NCBI GenBank assembly: GCA_001465935.1
Contig: LNKV01000003.1
Coordinates: forward strand, 1,494,363-1,558,362
Direction of reading: 5' to 3'
Length of the DNA stretch: 64,000 nucleotides
Source of the DNA: Clarireedia homoeocarpa
Lineage: Eukaryota; Ascomycota; Leotiomycetes; Helotiales; Rutstroemiaceae
The translations under genes were made by a program, and so were the position numbers. A model generated the notes under the pieces. The model saw nothing but the letters and a program-made list of their open reading frames with translations, did not search any database and had not been told where the DNA came from. Of the stretch, positions 35,224 to 46,481 are shown one piece after another. Each line of letters begins with the position of its first letter. Positions within the stretch are counted from its first letter, which is position 1.

Positions 35224-36845
35224 ATGGAGACAACGTTCATCACGATTCATAGTAAGCTACCCCACACTCTTCATGATTCTCTACTATGGTTTCTTGGCGA
35301 CTAATGGGTCTGGGCTAACTCATATTCATCATTTTCTAGACCTCACACCAGAGGCGAACATTATGTATGTCTCAGATTCCATCTCAGACATACTAGAGTT
35401 TGAGCCACATGAGGTTATGGGCAAATCGTGCTTCGACTACTTTCATCCGGATGATCTGCCATTTGCTCGTTCTATTCATAGCCAGGGTGTGTACTTGGAG
35501 AAAGCGGCAGTCATTCACTATGCCCGCATCAAGAAAAGGGATGGACAATATCAAGAGTGCGAATGTGTTTTCACTGTTGTCTACGATGTTATGGTTGCTT
35601 GTACAAGCATCTACCGTGACAATCGTAGGAAAGAAGGTAGACTACCTTCCACTTTGTTTTTCTTGTGTTTTATTCACATTTTTTCGTCTAGATCGCAGCG
35701 ACGCGGAAGCAATTTGCAAACATTTTACCTCGCCCCCTCAGGATCCCAGATATCACATGTTGGAACATCTGTCGTCCAAATTCCGTATGCCTACAATGGA
35801 AAACATTCGACGTGAACCCCGGGCTGCTCTCATGCTCAATCGTTTCACTCGGACTTTGACTGTCATGTTCTGCACGGATGCAATTGCGAAGGTTCTTGGA
35901 ATCAGCAAGGAGTACATGCTCGGGAAAAGCTTCTACGACCTTGTATCTCAAGACTGCTTGCGCGACGCAATCTCCTCGATTGAGAGTGCTAAGGGTAACG
36001 ACTCCATCGCATATCTTCGATTTTGGTGCCGTGATCCTCGCTTTCCTCACGAAATTGAGGAATTGAACGACGCACTCGATGATAGTGATGTTGAAAGTGA
36101 TGGGGAAGTTGATGGCCTCGGTGCTCGTGGCCTTTCAACCCTTTCTCCTAATGGGACGCGGCCTTCATTTGAACCAATTCAGCTTGAAGCCGTCATATCC
36201 TGTACATCGGATGGTTTGGTTGTCATTTTGCGTAAAGCTCCAGCCCTATCACCGACCGAGACCGCTCAATTGACGGCAGCACCCTGGGGTGTCAATCCTA
36301 TTCGCGCTCATACTCATTCTCCCGCTGCGAGCAGTCCATTTCAACACGGCCCCAATGCCCCCGAAAAGCAGCCTGATGCTCCTGATAAGGAGTCATTCTT
36401 GAAATCTATTCGAGAGGTTGCTGTATTTGCTTGGGCTCTGGCTGGCATTAATGGAAACATTGCAGCCTATGGGAAAGGTAAAGGTCGTGCTGAAGCTGTT
36501 CCTCCCATACTTCCGATCTACAAGCCTCATGGCCCGCAGACATCATATCAGCCTCCCATCAACAGGGCGAAATTGATATGGGATGAGAAGAAGGCCGAGA
36601 GTCGCAAAACCAAACACTCCATTGGATTCCTCATCAGCCAAGAGCGAGAGGGTAGAAAGCGACGCCGTTTAAACGATGATAAGAATGGCACGATGAAGTC
36701 AGACCATTACGATATGCCAACTTTTGCACCGCAACCTCCACTTGCGCACACTGATTACGTTAAGAATGGGAATGGGAATGGGAATGGGAATGGGAACGGT
36801 TGGTCCACGAATGGACGAAAGAACGGCACAAATGGCTATCACTAG
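35224..36845 (+). CDS. PAS-domain signalling/regulatory protein
   Basis: Exons 35224-35251, 35340-35636 and 35692-36845 give 492 residues. The start 'METTFITIHNLTPEANIMY' leads directly into a PAS domain (about 8-105; 'YVSDSISDILEFEPHEVMGK' and 'CFDYFHPDDLPFARS' are typical S-box stretches). A second PAS-like region follows (about 135-215, 'TVMFCTDAIAKVLGISKEYM'), then an acidic segment and a disordered tail. No GATA zinc finger or kinase domain is present, so it is not a complete white-collar protein. The LOV flavin motif with its cysteine is not seen. 'GRKRRRLNDD' may be a nuclear signal. The tail ends in an Asn-Gly repeat. The ligand and partners are unknown; a sensor or transcription-linked role is inferred. 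Confidence 0.8.
36765..36799 (+). repeat. 6-bp coding microsatellite (GGGAAT)n
   Basis: About five to six copies encode alternating Asn-Gly near the C-terminus of the PAS protein. The unit length keeps frame. Confidence 0.85.
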
Positions 36846-37392
36846 TGGAGACTATGATCCATTCATGATGACCTACTATCAGTGTCTCTGGTGGAAAAAA
36901 ATACTCGATCGATTTTAGGGTTAGGATCCTTTCATCATTTGGACATCGGGATCTCAATGTTTTGGGGGTGACTGGTGCGATGGGATAGGAAATGAATGAT
37001 GGACGTAAGACTGACATTCAATAATATTACTCAATGAATTACTCTCTTTTTCCTTCTGGTACGCGACTCTTCGCACACTTTTGACCTTGATAAATGATAT
37101 TTCAATCGTGAAGGAGAAAGTGAACAAACATTCATGTGATAAGTTATTCTGTAACTAGGGGACCTCCAAAGACAACATGAGAGGTCTAAGCCTAATATTG
37201 ACTAGCGTCAAAGCTCGAGCCACAATCTAGAAGCGCATCTCCCATAAGGAAACCGTGGATTTTTGGAATAGCTCCAGAGCTCCATAACTAACAGACATTG
37301 CGCAGCAACCGATTGCGCAAGTTCTTTCGAATTGAATCGGAAGAGAAACCGCACCATAGTCTGTTATATCATCAGTACATCTACCCGCAACC
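36846..37392. other. Intergenic
   Basis: Between the PAS gene and the Yip1-family gene, both on the plus strand. No gene or clear motif seen. Confidence 0.6.
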
Positions 37393-38518
37393 ATGGCCTC
37401 TTCATCGAATCCCTACGAACACTATAATAGTCCTCAAGTAGAGGACGACCTAATAGATCCCGACGACGGTATGCTCTTCCCCTCCCTCCATCTCTTCTTC
37501 CCCTCCCTTCTCTATCTCTTCTTCCCACCCAAGCCCTCCCATTGCACAATCCACTAATACCCCAAACCCAGCTACCCTCGATGACCTAGACGATCCCCTC
37601 CAACCCACCACCACCCGCACCCCCCTCACCGGCAACATCACCACTGGCTCCTCCTCCCGCCCCCTCAACGAATCCTACTTGACCTCCCGCATCCCCGGCG
37701 AAGATCGCCGCGCCCCTAACAACACCATCGACGAAACCGTGTGGGAGACTCTCTCGCGGGATCTCCTCGCCGTCTGGTCCAAAATGCGGGAGGTCCTCTA
37801 CCCTAAATATCTCTTCGGCGGGTCGATGCTCGATTCGCACGGTCTGCGCGGCGCGTACTCGAATCTTCGCGAACAAGGGGTCGGCGCCGCGAGAGAGGAG
37901 CTGAGGGGCATGATGACCAGGGTTACGGATGTGGAGGGTTTGGTCCAAGGGAATGCGATGAGTGAGGGGTTGAGGGATTGGGATCTTTGGGGCCCGTTGG
38001 TGTTTTGTCTGGCGTTGAGTTTGTTGTTGAGTTTTAGGGCGAGGGGCGATCAGATGAGCGTGGTGTTCAGTGGGGTTTTTGCGATGGTGTGGGTGGGGGA
38101 GGCGGTAGTTACGGCGCAGATTAAGTTGTTGGGGGGGAATATGTGAGTTTGGTTCTTTGTGTCTTTTACCTCTACTCCTCCCGTTCATACACACCTCCCT
38201 TTACTTCTCCTCTTCCCCTCCATAACTACCAAACACACGAGTACTAACACCAAACCCCCCAAAACTAGTTCCTTCGCCCAATCCGTCTGCATAATAGGCT
38301 ACACGCTTTTCCCCCTCGTCATCGCCGCGCTCCTCTCAGCACTGGGTTTGCATCCGATTCCTAGAATTCCGATATACATTGTGCTGGTATGCTGGTCGAT
38401 GGCAGCAGGTATTAGTATCTTAGGGGGAAGCGGGGTGTTGAAGAATCGGGTTGGGTTGGCGGTTTATCCGCTTTTTGTGTTTTATCTTTCGTTAGGGGCG
38501 TTGTGTTTTATTAGTTAA
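37393..38518 (+). CDS. Yip1-domain Golgi membrane protein (Yip4/YIPF6-like)
   Basis: Three exons (37393-37468, 37572-38142, 38269-38518) encode 298 residues. The N-terminal half is cytosolic and acidic ('EDDLIDPDDATLDDLDDPL'). Then comes the conserved 'DWDLWGPLVFCLALSLLLSF', the entry to the Yip1 domain, followed by about five hydrophobic segments ('SFAQSVCIIGYTLFPLVIAA' is the family's second block). Yip proteins bind Rab GTPases and shape ER-Golgi transport. The 126-base second intron has a GTACTAACAC branch site. The length and the D-x-D-L-W-G-P motif favour the Yip4/YIPF6 branch. Confidence 0.88.
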
Positions 38519-39376
38519 TGGAGATATGACGTAGTGAAGGAGGGGAGATGATGGGGGGGGTGGTTAGTGGTGGTAGTTGGGTTAGAGGAGAGGAGGGGTG
38601 GAGTGGGGTGGGGTGGGGAGGAATCGGTTAGGGGTTGGGAGGGAGAGGATAGAAATTGTAGGTTGCGAAATTTACGAATGAGGAACAGTTATGTGTATGT
38701 GTATTTTTATCGATAGATCAGCGATGGATTTTCGAGGAGGAAGAGGATCAGGAAAACATTCGTCGTGGAATAATGAAGGACACACAGAACCCTATGCATA
38801 CATACATAGCATGATACCTACCAACCAAAGGAAGAGTATGCCAAAAAAAAAAAAAATTATTTTTCATTCATCTTTTATCTTTTCTAGCATGTACGTTCAT
38901 CTATCTCAAACAGCTAGACGAATGAATGAACGAATAGATGGAAAACTGCGCCTACAGTAACTACCTATCTACTCTTTTTTTTTCCTTCTCCTTTTTTTTT
39001 TATACCCTCTCTCTCTCTCTCTATTTACATTCATCCATCCATCCATCCATCCATCCATTCCCCCCTCCAAATCTCCTTTTCTTTTCTTTTCTTCTCCCCC
39101 CCTTCCTTCCGAGCTCGCTATTCTATATCTATAGATAGGGGTGTCTGTCTGTTCTACAGATAGGTAGGTAGGTAGGTAGGTAGTACTGTACTTTATTATA
39201 TTATATTATATTGTACAAAAAGGAGCGGGAGTGGGAGTGAGATAGATGGTGAAGATAGATGAGATGAAAGGAGAGGTCGGAGAGAGAGAGAGGAGCTGGA
39301 GAGGGAGAGAGGAGCTGGAATGGTAAGGAAGTAAGGAAGGAAGGAAGGAAGTAGTCTTAGAGCGCGGAGAGAGAGA

Positions 39377-39401
39377 GGGGGGGGGGGGGGGGGGGGGGGG
39401 G
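39377..39401 (+). repeat. Run of 25 G directly before the gap
   Basis: Uninterrupted G from 39377 to 39401, preceded by GA repeats. Probably the cause of the assembly break. Confidence 0.9.
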
Positions 39402-39443
39402 NNNNNNNNNNNNNNNNNNNNNNNNNNNNNNNNNNNNNNNNNN
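39402..39443. other. Assembly gap (42 N)
   Basis: Undetermined bases between the G run and the GATAG array. True length unknown. Confidence 1.
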
Positions 39444-39523
39444 GATAGGATAGGATAGGATAGGATAGGATAGGATAGGATAGGATAGGATAGGATAGGA
39501 TAGGATAGGATAGGATAGGATAG
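39444..39523. repeat. Pentanucleotide array (GATAG)16
   Basis: Sixteen perfect copies over 80 bases, starting exactly at the edge of the gap, so the real array may be longer. Confidence 0.95.
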
Positions 39524-40114
39524 TTGTTCTTTTTTTGGCTGTTTGGTTCAAAGTAAATATTGTTACTACCATCACTATAAACAAGATAATATCAAGATCC
39601 AAAAAAAAATAATTAATTTTTTTTTTTTCAAATATTGTTCATTCAAACTACTTATCATTTTCTTCTCCCTTTTCTCCCATCATGATGATTCTTTTGATAT
39701 GAATGTAAAAGTAAAAGTACAAAATGTCCTTTCCCTTCTTCTCCCCCATTCATCTCAAGTATGAGGATGTTATCCATCCCCATCATATCATATATCAAAC
39801 CATCCACCACCTATCCGAGTTCAAATCAAGTCAAATCCAACCCCTCTCTCTCACATAAATATCCATTAAAAAAAATAATAGACATCAAAAGATCATCAGC
39901 CCGTCCAATCAAGCTCCAAACCAGTCCAGCCCAGCCCCGCCCCTCATCAGTCATAGATTTCATAGGTCGATTAAACAAATAGACAGACAAACAAGCACGC
40001 AAAGGTAAAAGTAGAAAGAAAGTGAAATCGAAATTGCACATCTATGCCAAGCAATGCATATGTTTCATGCAAAAACAAAAAGAAGAAGAAAATCCCCACC
40101 AAATGAACAAGAAT

Positions 40115-41562
40115 CTAGACAACATGCTTCTCACGAGCATCCGTATCGAGAATGACATCTGCAATAGTCTCATCTGTGCCCTTCAAGTCATCCTCAACTG
40201 AAACATGGTCTTGAATTCTCAAGAAAATGACCGGTGCAGCAATGATAAGTGAAGCGGAGAGAAGCACCCAATTGCTGATGAATTCACCCTTATATGACGT
40301 CTTCCTTGAATCCAAAGCCCACATAACCGCTGCGCCAGCGGATTGTATGCCCTTATAGAAACCAACATAGTTGGCAGAGCGACGACCAGAGTTGGAGAGC
40401 GCGCCCATGAACCAGTAGACACAGCCTTGCCAGGCGGAATCGAAGAAGCCGTAGAAGATGTATAAGAACATGGGACCGACGAATTTCTTTCCGCCGGCGG
40501 TCCAATCAACCGCGACATAATTCGCGTCTTTACTGACCGAGTAACGGGTGTAGAGCTTTTCGAATGCATATCCACCACCCCATGTGACCATGGTAATGAC
40601 AAAGAGAAGAGCCAAAGCAGCCTTGGCACGGACAGATCGACGGAAGTTACCAGCATCGAGGCCATAACCGAAGATAACGGCGCCGACGATTTGAGCAGCC
40701 CAATACAGGACGTTATTGAGAGAACGAGTGCGGACATTGAAGACGGCACCGTTGACGGCGTTCTGTTGGTATGGATAGAACCAATTCGAAGACCAGAACA
40801 TGGGGAAGAGAAGAATGATCATGGGTTCGTATCGGAGGGTTTCCCACAGGCCCGTGAATTCGGATTTCCAGCTAGGGTGTTTCATGAGCACAACTTTGGT
40901 GCCGTCAGGTCGGACAATGTCGGTGGCATTGCACAAACACATGGCAAGGAGTGCACCAATAAACATGAGAATAATGAATGCAATGTAGGTGCCATCATTG
41001 ACATTGCCGGCCTCCGTGTTGTGGATATTTTGACCAAGGGGGATCTGAGTAATAGTCAATTACGTGAACAGAAGAAAAAAACGTACAGGATAAACATACC
41101 AAAGCTCCAATGACGGCACCAAAGTTGAAAATACCCCAGAAGATACCAAAGAACTTTCCCTTATCACCCTCATATGGGTATGAGACCATGATAGTGCCTT
41201 GGGCGGTCCATAGAATACCGGCGCATACTCCTAGTAATGCGCCAGCAAAGATGTTGAACCCATCGACATGGGCATGGAGAGAGACGAGTAGGGAAATAGC
41301 ATAGATACAATATCCAAGACCTCCAAAGGCTAAACAGACCTTAATCCCTAACTTGTTGATGAAGGTTCCGCCGAAGAATCCGAATACTGCGAACGTGGAG
41401 TAAAGAGCGGTGTTCTGTTGGGAAATGTTAGTTATCCGTGATAAAATTCATTCACAGCGTAAAGTCGGTTTTCGCATGTTGAAACCCGCACCCCAAACTC
41501 AAAACCCGTAATATTGACTCTTTCCAGACTCGAACAGAAACCTAGGTTTGGTGGTTGAAAGG

Positions 41563-41606
<44 letters not shown>

Positions 41607-41915
41607 CATTCACAAACTTACCATATTATCCGCAAGTGTAGGATCTTGCCTTCCACCACCGCCCAAACCACCCAGAGCATTGAACATGCCAGGGCAAAGG
41701 AAGCATACGAATCCAACCATAGTAATTTGGACCTGAGGAGAAGCATACCAAGGAATGGTGAAGCCAAAAAGCTTGTGCTGCTTGTACTTCCATCCCTTGG
41801 TTGGCAACGGCACATGATGATTATCGTCTCCGGAGTAATTGACGTCCTTATTGTCTAAGCTGTTTTCATGTTGGATGGGCGAAACCTCGTGCCCAGGGGT
41901 GGCTTCCTTCTCCAT
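40115..41915 (-). CDS. UNC93-like major-facilitator membrane protein
   Basis: Three exons (41915-41622, 41414-41100, 41044-40115) give 512 residues. After a hydrophilic N-terminus (about 1-55) there are about eleven or twelve hydrophobic segments. Family landmarks are 'MVGFVCFLCPGMFNALGGLG', 'GTFINKLGIKVCLAFGG', 'GILWTAQGTIMVSYP', 'KGKFFGIFWGIFNFGAVIG' and 'YVGFYKGIQSAGAAVMWAL'. These are typical of fungal UNC93/DUF895 proteins of the MFS clan. The transported substrate is unknown in most fungi. The first intron (41621-41415) contains a 38-base homopolymer. The last exon ends in a charged tail. Confidence 0.88.
41567..41604. repeat. 38-base poly-A (poly-T in the transcript) within an intron
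   Basis: The run lies inside intron 1 of the UNC93-like gene, about 17 bases from the 5' splice site as read on the minus strand. The transcript therefore carries a poly-U tract early in the intron. Confidence 0.9.
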
Positions 41916-42625
41916 GGCGAGAAGTGATTGATGTGATACTTGGGAACAGACAGATTATTATAGAGAGGAGAGTCGAGTATATGCTGGTAGTGTTTGTATC
42001 CTAGAAAGGCAAAAAGAGAGGTAGTTGGACGGCAGCAAAGGAGGGTGTTTGGCGTGCTGAAGATGTCGATGAAGGAGGAGAAAAGGTCGGGGGAGGGGGC
42101 GTTTCTTTTTTTTAAAAGGTAAAGAGAATCGGACAGGTACAGCGGAGTGGAAGAGAATTGCCAATGGAAGGGAAATGAGGAAGTGACAGAGGTCGTGTCG
42201 GATTGGATAGTTGTAAGATTTGAAGCGGTTTGTCGTCGCGAGAACGATTCACTTTGTTTGCTCTTGTTCCCTTTTTTTCTTTTTTGCCCTTCCCCCACTG
42301 GCCGTCGTGACTTTTTTTTCGATACGAAATGTAATCAGCAAAACTGCCAATTACAGCAAACGAAAAGGTAGTACAGGAGAGTGACGCAGTCCAGTTCCGT
42401 AAGCCTGGTCGAAATGAAGAGCACGCGGGATTCGGGATGTCTTGAGTGAATTTATTGACGGGACCTCTACCGGCCGAGAGGAGGCGTGTGTATAAATGTC
42501 GAGGGCAGTGAAGGAGAAAGGGAAGGGGAGAGGGAGAGGGAAAGGGAAAGAGAGGTCTCTCTCGGATGAGGTTGTGATAAAGTGATATACTTTTTTATTG
42601 CTTACCCCAGCAACGGGCAGGATAC

Positions 42626-42720
42626 TCATGCTCATGTTCATGCTTATGCTTATGCTTATGCTCATGCTATGCTCACGCTCATACCCATGCTCATGCCCAC
42701 GGCCACACCCATACCCGTCG
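42626..42720. repeat. Hexamer array (ATGCTT / ATGCTC)
   Basis: Runs of ATGCTT and ATGCTC with drift to CACGCTC and ATACCC. Imperfect 6-base period. Confidence 0.8.
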
Positions 42721-43035
42721 TACCTTGGCCTCAAGGATAAATACTTCTTGGTCTCAAGGATAAACACTTCTATCTCCTTATGTAACTATCGGGTCTAGAC
42801 AAGGGATGAAGCTAGTGTTGGGAGCTGGAGCGAAGGGTTTTTGCTGCTCGTGCCGAGTTGATCTGCGCTGCATTGCCTGATTGGGTGGAGATTGTGTTTT
42901 CGGGCGTTTGTGTTTTTGTCTGCTTCCGCCCAATACGAGCATCCATCAAACCACCATTGTGCTTGCTTGCCTTGGTGCCTCTCTTGCCACTCACAGCTCG
43001 GGATGACATGACTCGAGCCTTATCTTACTTGGCAC

Positions 43036-43120
43036 ATACATTCACATACATACATTCACATACACACATTCACATACACACATTCACACATTCACATTCA
43101 CACATTCACATTCACACACA
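43036..43120. repeat. ACATTC/ACAC compound repeat
   Basis: Alternating CATTCACA and TACACA units, with a mixed 6-base to 14-base period. Confidence 0.8.
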
Positions 43121-43448
43121 ATTCCAAATTCAACCCACATCCCCATCCACTCCCACCGCCCAGGAGCCCAGCCCATGCACGAGTTATCAGCAGCCTCTCT
43201 CCCAACAGGAGCCCTACCTCTCTCCCAACAGGGTCCCTACCTCTCTACCAGGATTCCGATTGGAATCCTGTTCAAATTAGTCCTTTCTCCGCACCGCACC
43301 CTCGTGCCCGCGATTCTGAGTGGTTCGAGTCGGGTTTTCCGTATGGGGAAGCGAACGTCTTAGACATGCAAGGAAGCGAGTGGATCGCCATGGTTGCATC
43401 AGGGCTGGTGATTTGATCGTTAAGAAATTAAAAGAGGGTAACCTCAGC

Positions 43449-43530
43449 ACACACACACACACTCACTCACTCACACTCACACTCACACTCATACTCACAC
43501 TCACACTCACACTCACTCACTCTCACTCCT
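43449..43530. repeat. CA and CACTCA compound microsatellite
   Basis: Starts as a CA dinucleotide run and changes into CACTCA hexamers. Confidence 0.85.
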
Positions 43531-44311
43531 GCACTCTCACTTCCTATTTTTGTCGGGCAGGCTTCGGTGTGGCTGATGTTCCCTTGTATGTAACGTATGA
43601 TGGATATAGATATACGTATGAACGATATGGAAATACGTATGATAGATATGTGTAGGTGTTTTTGATAAAGCCTTCCCTTTTTCCAGGGTGCAAGAAAATG
43701 CGACGCGATGCGATGAATGGATTGGATCCTACGCACGCCTTTGTAAAAGACGCCCCGGTTGCAAAATGAGCACATGGGCATGGACCTTTCGATGGAAGCA
43801 AAAGGACCGACCAATGGGCTGCAAGGACGAGATGTCTTTCCCTTTCCTTTTCCCTTTCCCTTCCAAAGTTCTTCCGACAACATCTGGACTGTCTTTCCGT
43901 TATCCGAAACATACCGTAGAGCTACGATAATTGTTCTTCGGAAGATCACCTCCTCTTCGTTTCTTCGTTTCTACTACTACCACCACTACTACCACCCATA
44001 TCACATCCGGCCCTTTTCCCTCCTCCTTGCCAGCCAGCGAGCTGACATCTATGGGAATGCGTGTTGGTTAACCTTTCCTTTGTTCGCCTCCCACCTCTTC
44101 GTTTCTACTACCACCACTACCACCATCATCACCACTACCACCTACCACCAACCATCTCGTGTTCACGTTGCACCCGATAAAACCAATAACATCTTTACTT
44201 CCCATCTCTTCCCCTCTCTCCCTCCCCCTCCCGCACCTCATGATTGCCATCTGGCAATTCTGTCACTATCCGATCCGAGAAATTCTCTAATCTTACCTGC
44301 CTACCTACCTA

Positions 44312-44362
44312 CGACCTCCCTATCTCCCTACCTCCCTACCTCCCTACCTCCCTACCTCCCTA
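44312..44362. repeat. 8-bp array (CTCCCTAC)n
   Basis: About five near-perfect copies of CTCCCTAC in a pyrimidine-rich stretch that also contains CTAC tetramers. Confidence 0.85.
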
Positions 44363-45840
44363 CGAGCGAGCAAGTTCCATCCATTTCATTCGCGCGTCTT
44401 CTTCATTATTTCACGTATATACTTGTAAAAGTAAATCCCCGGGGAACTTCCATGAACAAGTGTTTTATAGAGTCAAATCTTGAACCTCACCTCCTCTCAA
44501 TCCACACTAGGCAATCTCTCATTAAATTATCCAAACATCAATCATCAATCATCCAACCTCCTCAATTAATCCCAATAAAATCCCATCCCAATCCCAATCT
44601 CAATCCTAATCCTAATCCTAATCCTATTGAAACTCCTAATCCTAATCAAACACCCACTTCACCCAACCTCCAACCAACATCTGTTCGTCCCAAAAATCTT
44701 TCTCCATTTTTGATAACGGCTTATCTACTTATCAATCCCCGTCTATCTTTTCTCCGAAGCCCACCTCGGCCCACTACATCCAACCCATCGAAAATAAATC
44801 CCTGCTGATACTGTACGGCACGTGAAAGATGTTGAGGAGAACGACCACATCCCAACACCAAAAACAATCCATATCTGCCCGCCTTTGAGTGAGGCACAGC
44901 ATGGCGAAACTCAGGTCAACTCAATGTGCGGTGTAGATCCTGGCTTTGAGGCTTTTGCCCTTGCTACGTGTACTTCTTTGTATTCATCACTATTCCTTCA
45001 CTCATTTGCTTGCCTACTCTACTCTGCTCTATTTTCGTCGACGACAACGAGGTGAATACATAGCACACAGTTGGTACAAGTGTACACTGTCACATCCTCA
45101 TCTTCTCGCGCCTCGTTTGTGCATTATTCCTAGCATCATCTTCCGTCAATGTATTACGCACATCACGTTACATTTGCTACTTACATCCTATATCCCATAC
45201 CTGAGGGCCGCAAGGCGACTGCATCTCAAATTCAAAATGCAATATTCTCTCTTATATCTCTAATCTCTATCTCTACTTCTATCTTCGCGATTTCTATTCC
45301 TGCTCTTTTAATTATATAGTACACCATTTGTTTAACTGTTTAAAGCCTAGACTAGGACCCCCAGCTTAATGATACTGCGTCGTTTATACTCGATAGTTTT
45401 GAACTCAAAATAGTGGCGTGGAACCTTATTTCACACCGCTGTATGGAGATGCGGACGTGAGAGTTGAGGTCGAAGCGGGAAGAGAGCGATTTGACATCTA
45501 CATAAATATATGGAAGAGGTTATTTTTACTCTCGCCAATGACCTAATTTTTATTTCTACTACATTGACAGCGGCATTGAGTGGATGTAGGTGTGTACGAT
45601 ACTGAAACCTGCAATCCAAGTGGGAAAGCTATCGTGGTTCCTACCACATGGACCATCTGGATGGATTAGGGAGGCGTGGTTATGTGAAGTTCTCTGTATG
45701 AGTACATATTCCCGTCTCGGGGGCCGAGTATGTCGCATTCATCGGAGTTCTCGATTCTGAAGGAGGTATTGCAGTGTAAGAGCTATTATTATATGTCTGA
45801 AACCACCATTAGACTGCGATTCTAGTGTATTAGCTCTAGC

Positions 45841-46481
45841 TCAAGCCATCGCCAGTCGTTGCAAGTCGTCCGATGACAACTTGGATCTAGAACCAGTCTC
45901 TAGAATGTCATCCGTCGACACGGGACCATCAATAGCTGCAATCGATTTGCAATTATCTTACACTGTAGGGTCATATATATGATGTTTGACTCCACATTAT
46001 TTATAAACCTGATCGAGTGGAATAAGAAATGTGGTTTCCACTGATGTCGAATGAACTACGAAGCCTAGGATCCGAAAGACAAATTTTCCTGCATTTATAG
46101 CCTCAATATCGACATCTCAGAACCTCGCTCTGCGGTTTCGCTGACGCTTGATGCATGCATAGCGCAGCTGCAAAGTCGGCGTCATGGGCGCATATTTGGG
46201 CAGAACCCGCTGCTGTTGATTTCACATTGTGTGAATGATTCAAGAAGTGTATCACCTAGTATTTTACGAGTGGGCTTTAGATCTGGATAAGAAAACGAGA
46301 ACTCGATTGTTAATGCATAATGAAAGATAATAGTGAATGCAACTACTTGTGTTGTCTCGTCCGCACTTGATTTGAGTTAGTGTAAGTGCCTTGGAGAATT
46401 TTGGTGCTTTAACCACGGCCACAGCGATGAGATCTATGAAGGGAGTAATTGCCACGAATAACCACACAACCGAGGGGTCAG
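45841..46481 (-). pseudogene. Possible unrecognised spliced gene or remnant
   Basis: Three protein-like stretches occur on the minus strand next to splice-like sites. The first follows a TATCATAG acceptor and starts at 46481 ('ADPSVVWLFVAITPF', then 'KAPKFSKALTLTQIKCG'). The second, near 46060, reads 'GKFVFRILGFVVHSTSV'. The third, just before a TGA at 45843-45841, reads 'DILETGSRSKLSSDDLQRL'. I could not join all three in one frame with standard introns and do not recognise the family. It may be a degraded gene, a gene with further exons that I missed, or chance. Confidence 0.25.

Larger units (their letters stand above)
38519..40114. other. Microsatellite-rich intergenic region with an assembly gap
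   Basis: Includes ATCC repeats (39029-39059), TAGG (39160-39182), TATAT and GA-rich tracts, a G run, a gap of N, and a GATAG array. No coding sequence is supported; open frames are repeat translations. Confidence 0.7.
41916..45840. other. Gene-poor, simple-repeat-rich region, left part
   Basis: No gene is supported over 3.9 kb. It contains ATGCTT/C-type repeats (42626-42720), ACATTCACAC repeats (43036-43120), CACTCA repeats (43449-43530), CTCCCTAC repeats (44312-44362) and CCTAAT repeats (about 44600-44650). The long open frame at 43759-44808 is a translation of these repeats. Part of it is probably the promoter of the UNC93-like gene. Confidence 0.6.

Noticed and set aside
43310..43340. GGTTCGAGTC resembling the T-loop of a tRNA
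   Set aside because: No acceptor stem, D-arm or anticodon arm can be folded around it. No tRNA was found in the window.
44590..44650. CCTAAT repeats that recall telomere DNA
   Set aside because: The fungal telomere unit is CCCTAA; this is CCTAAT mixed with CCCAAT and lies among other microsatellites. It is a simple repeat, not a telomere relic that can be supported.
43759..44808. 349-codon open frame on the plus strand
   Set aside because: It runs through several pyrimidine and CCTAAT repeats and translates to low-complexity sequence. It has no recognisable domain or splice context.
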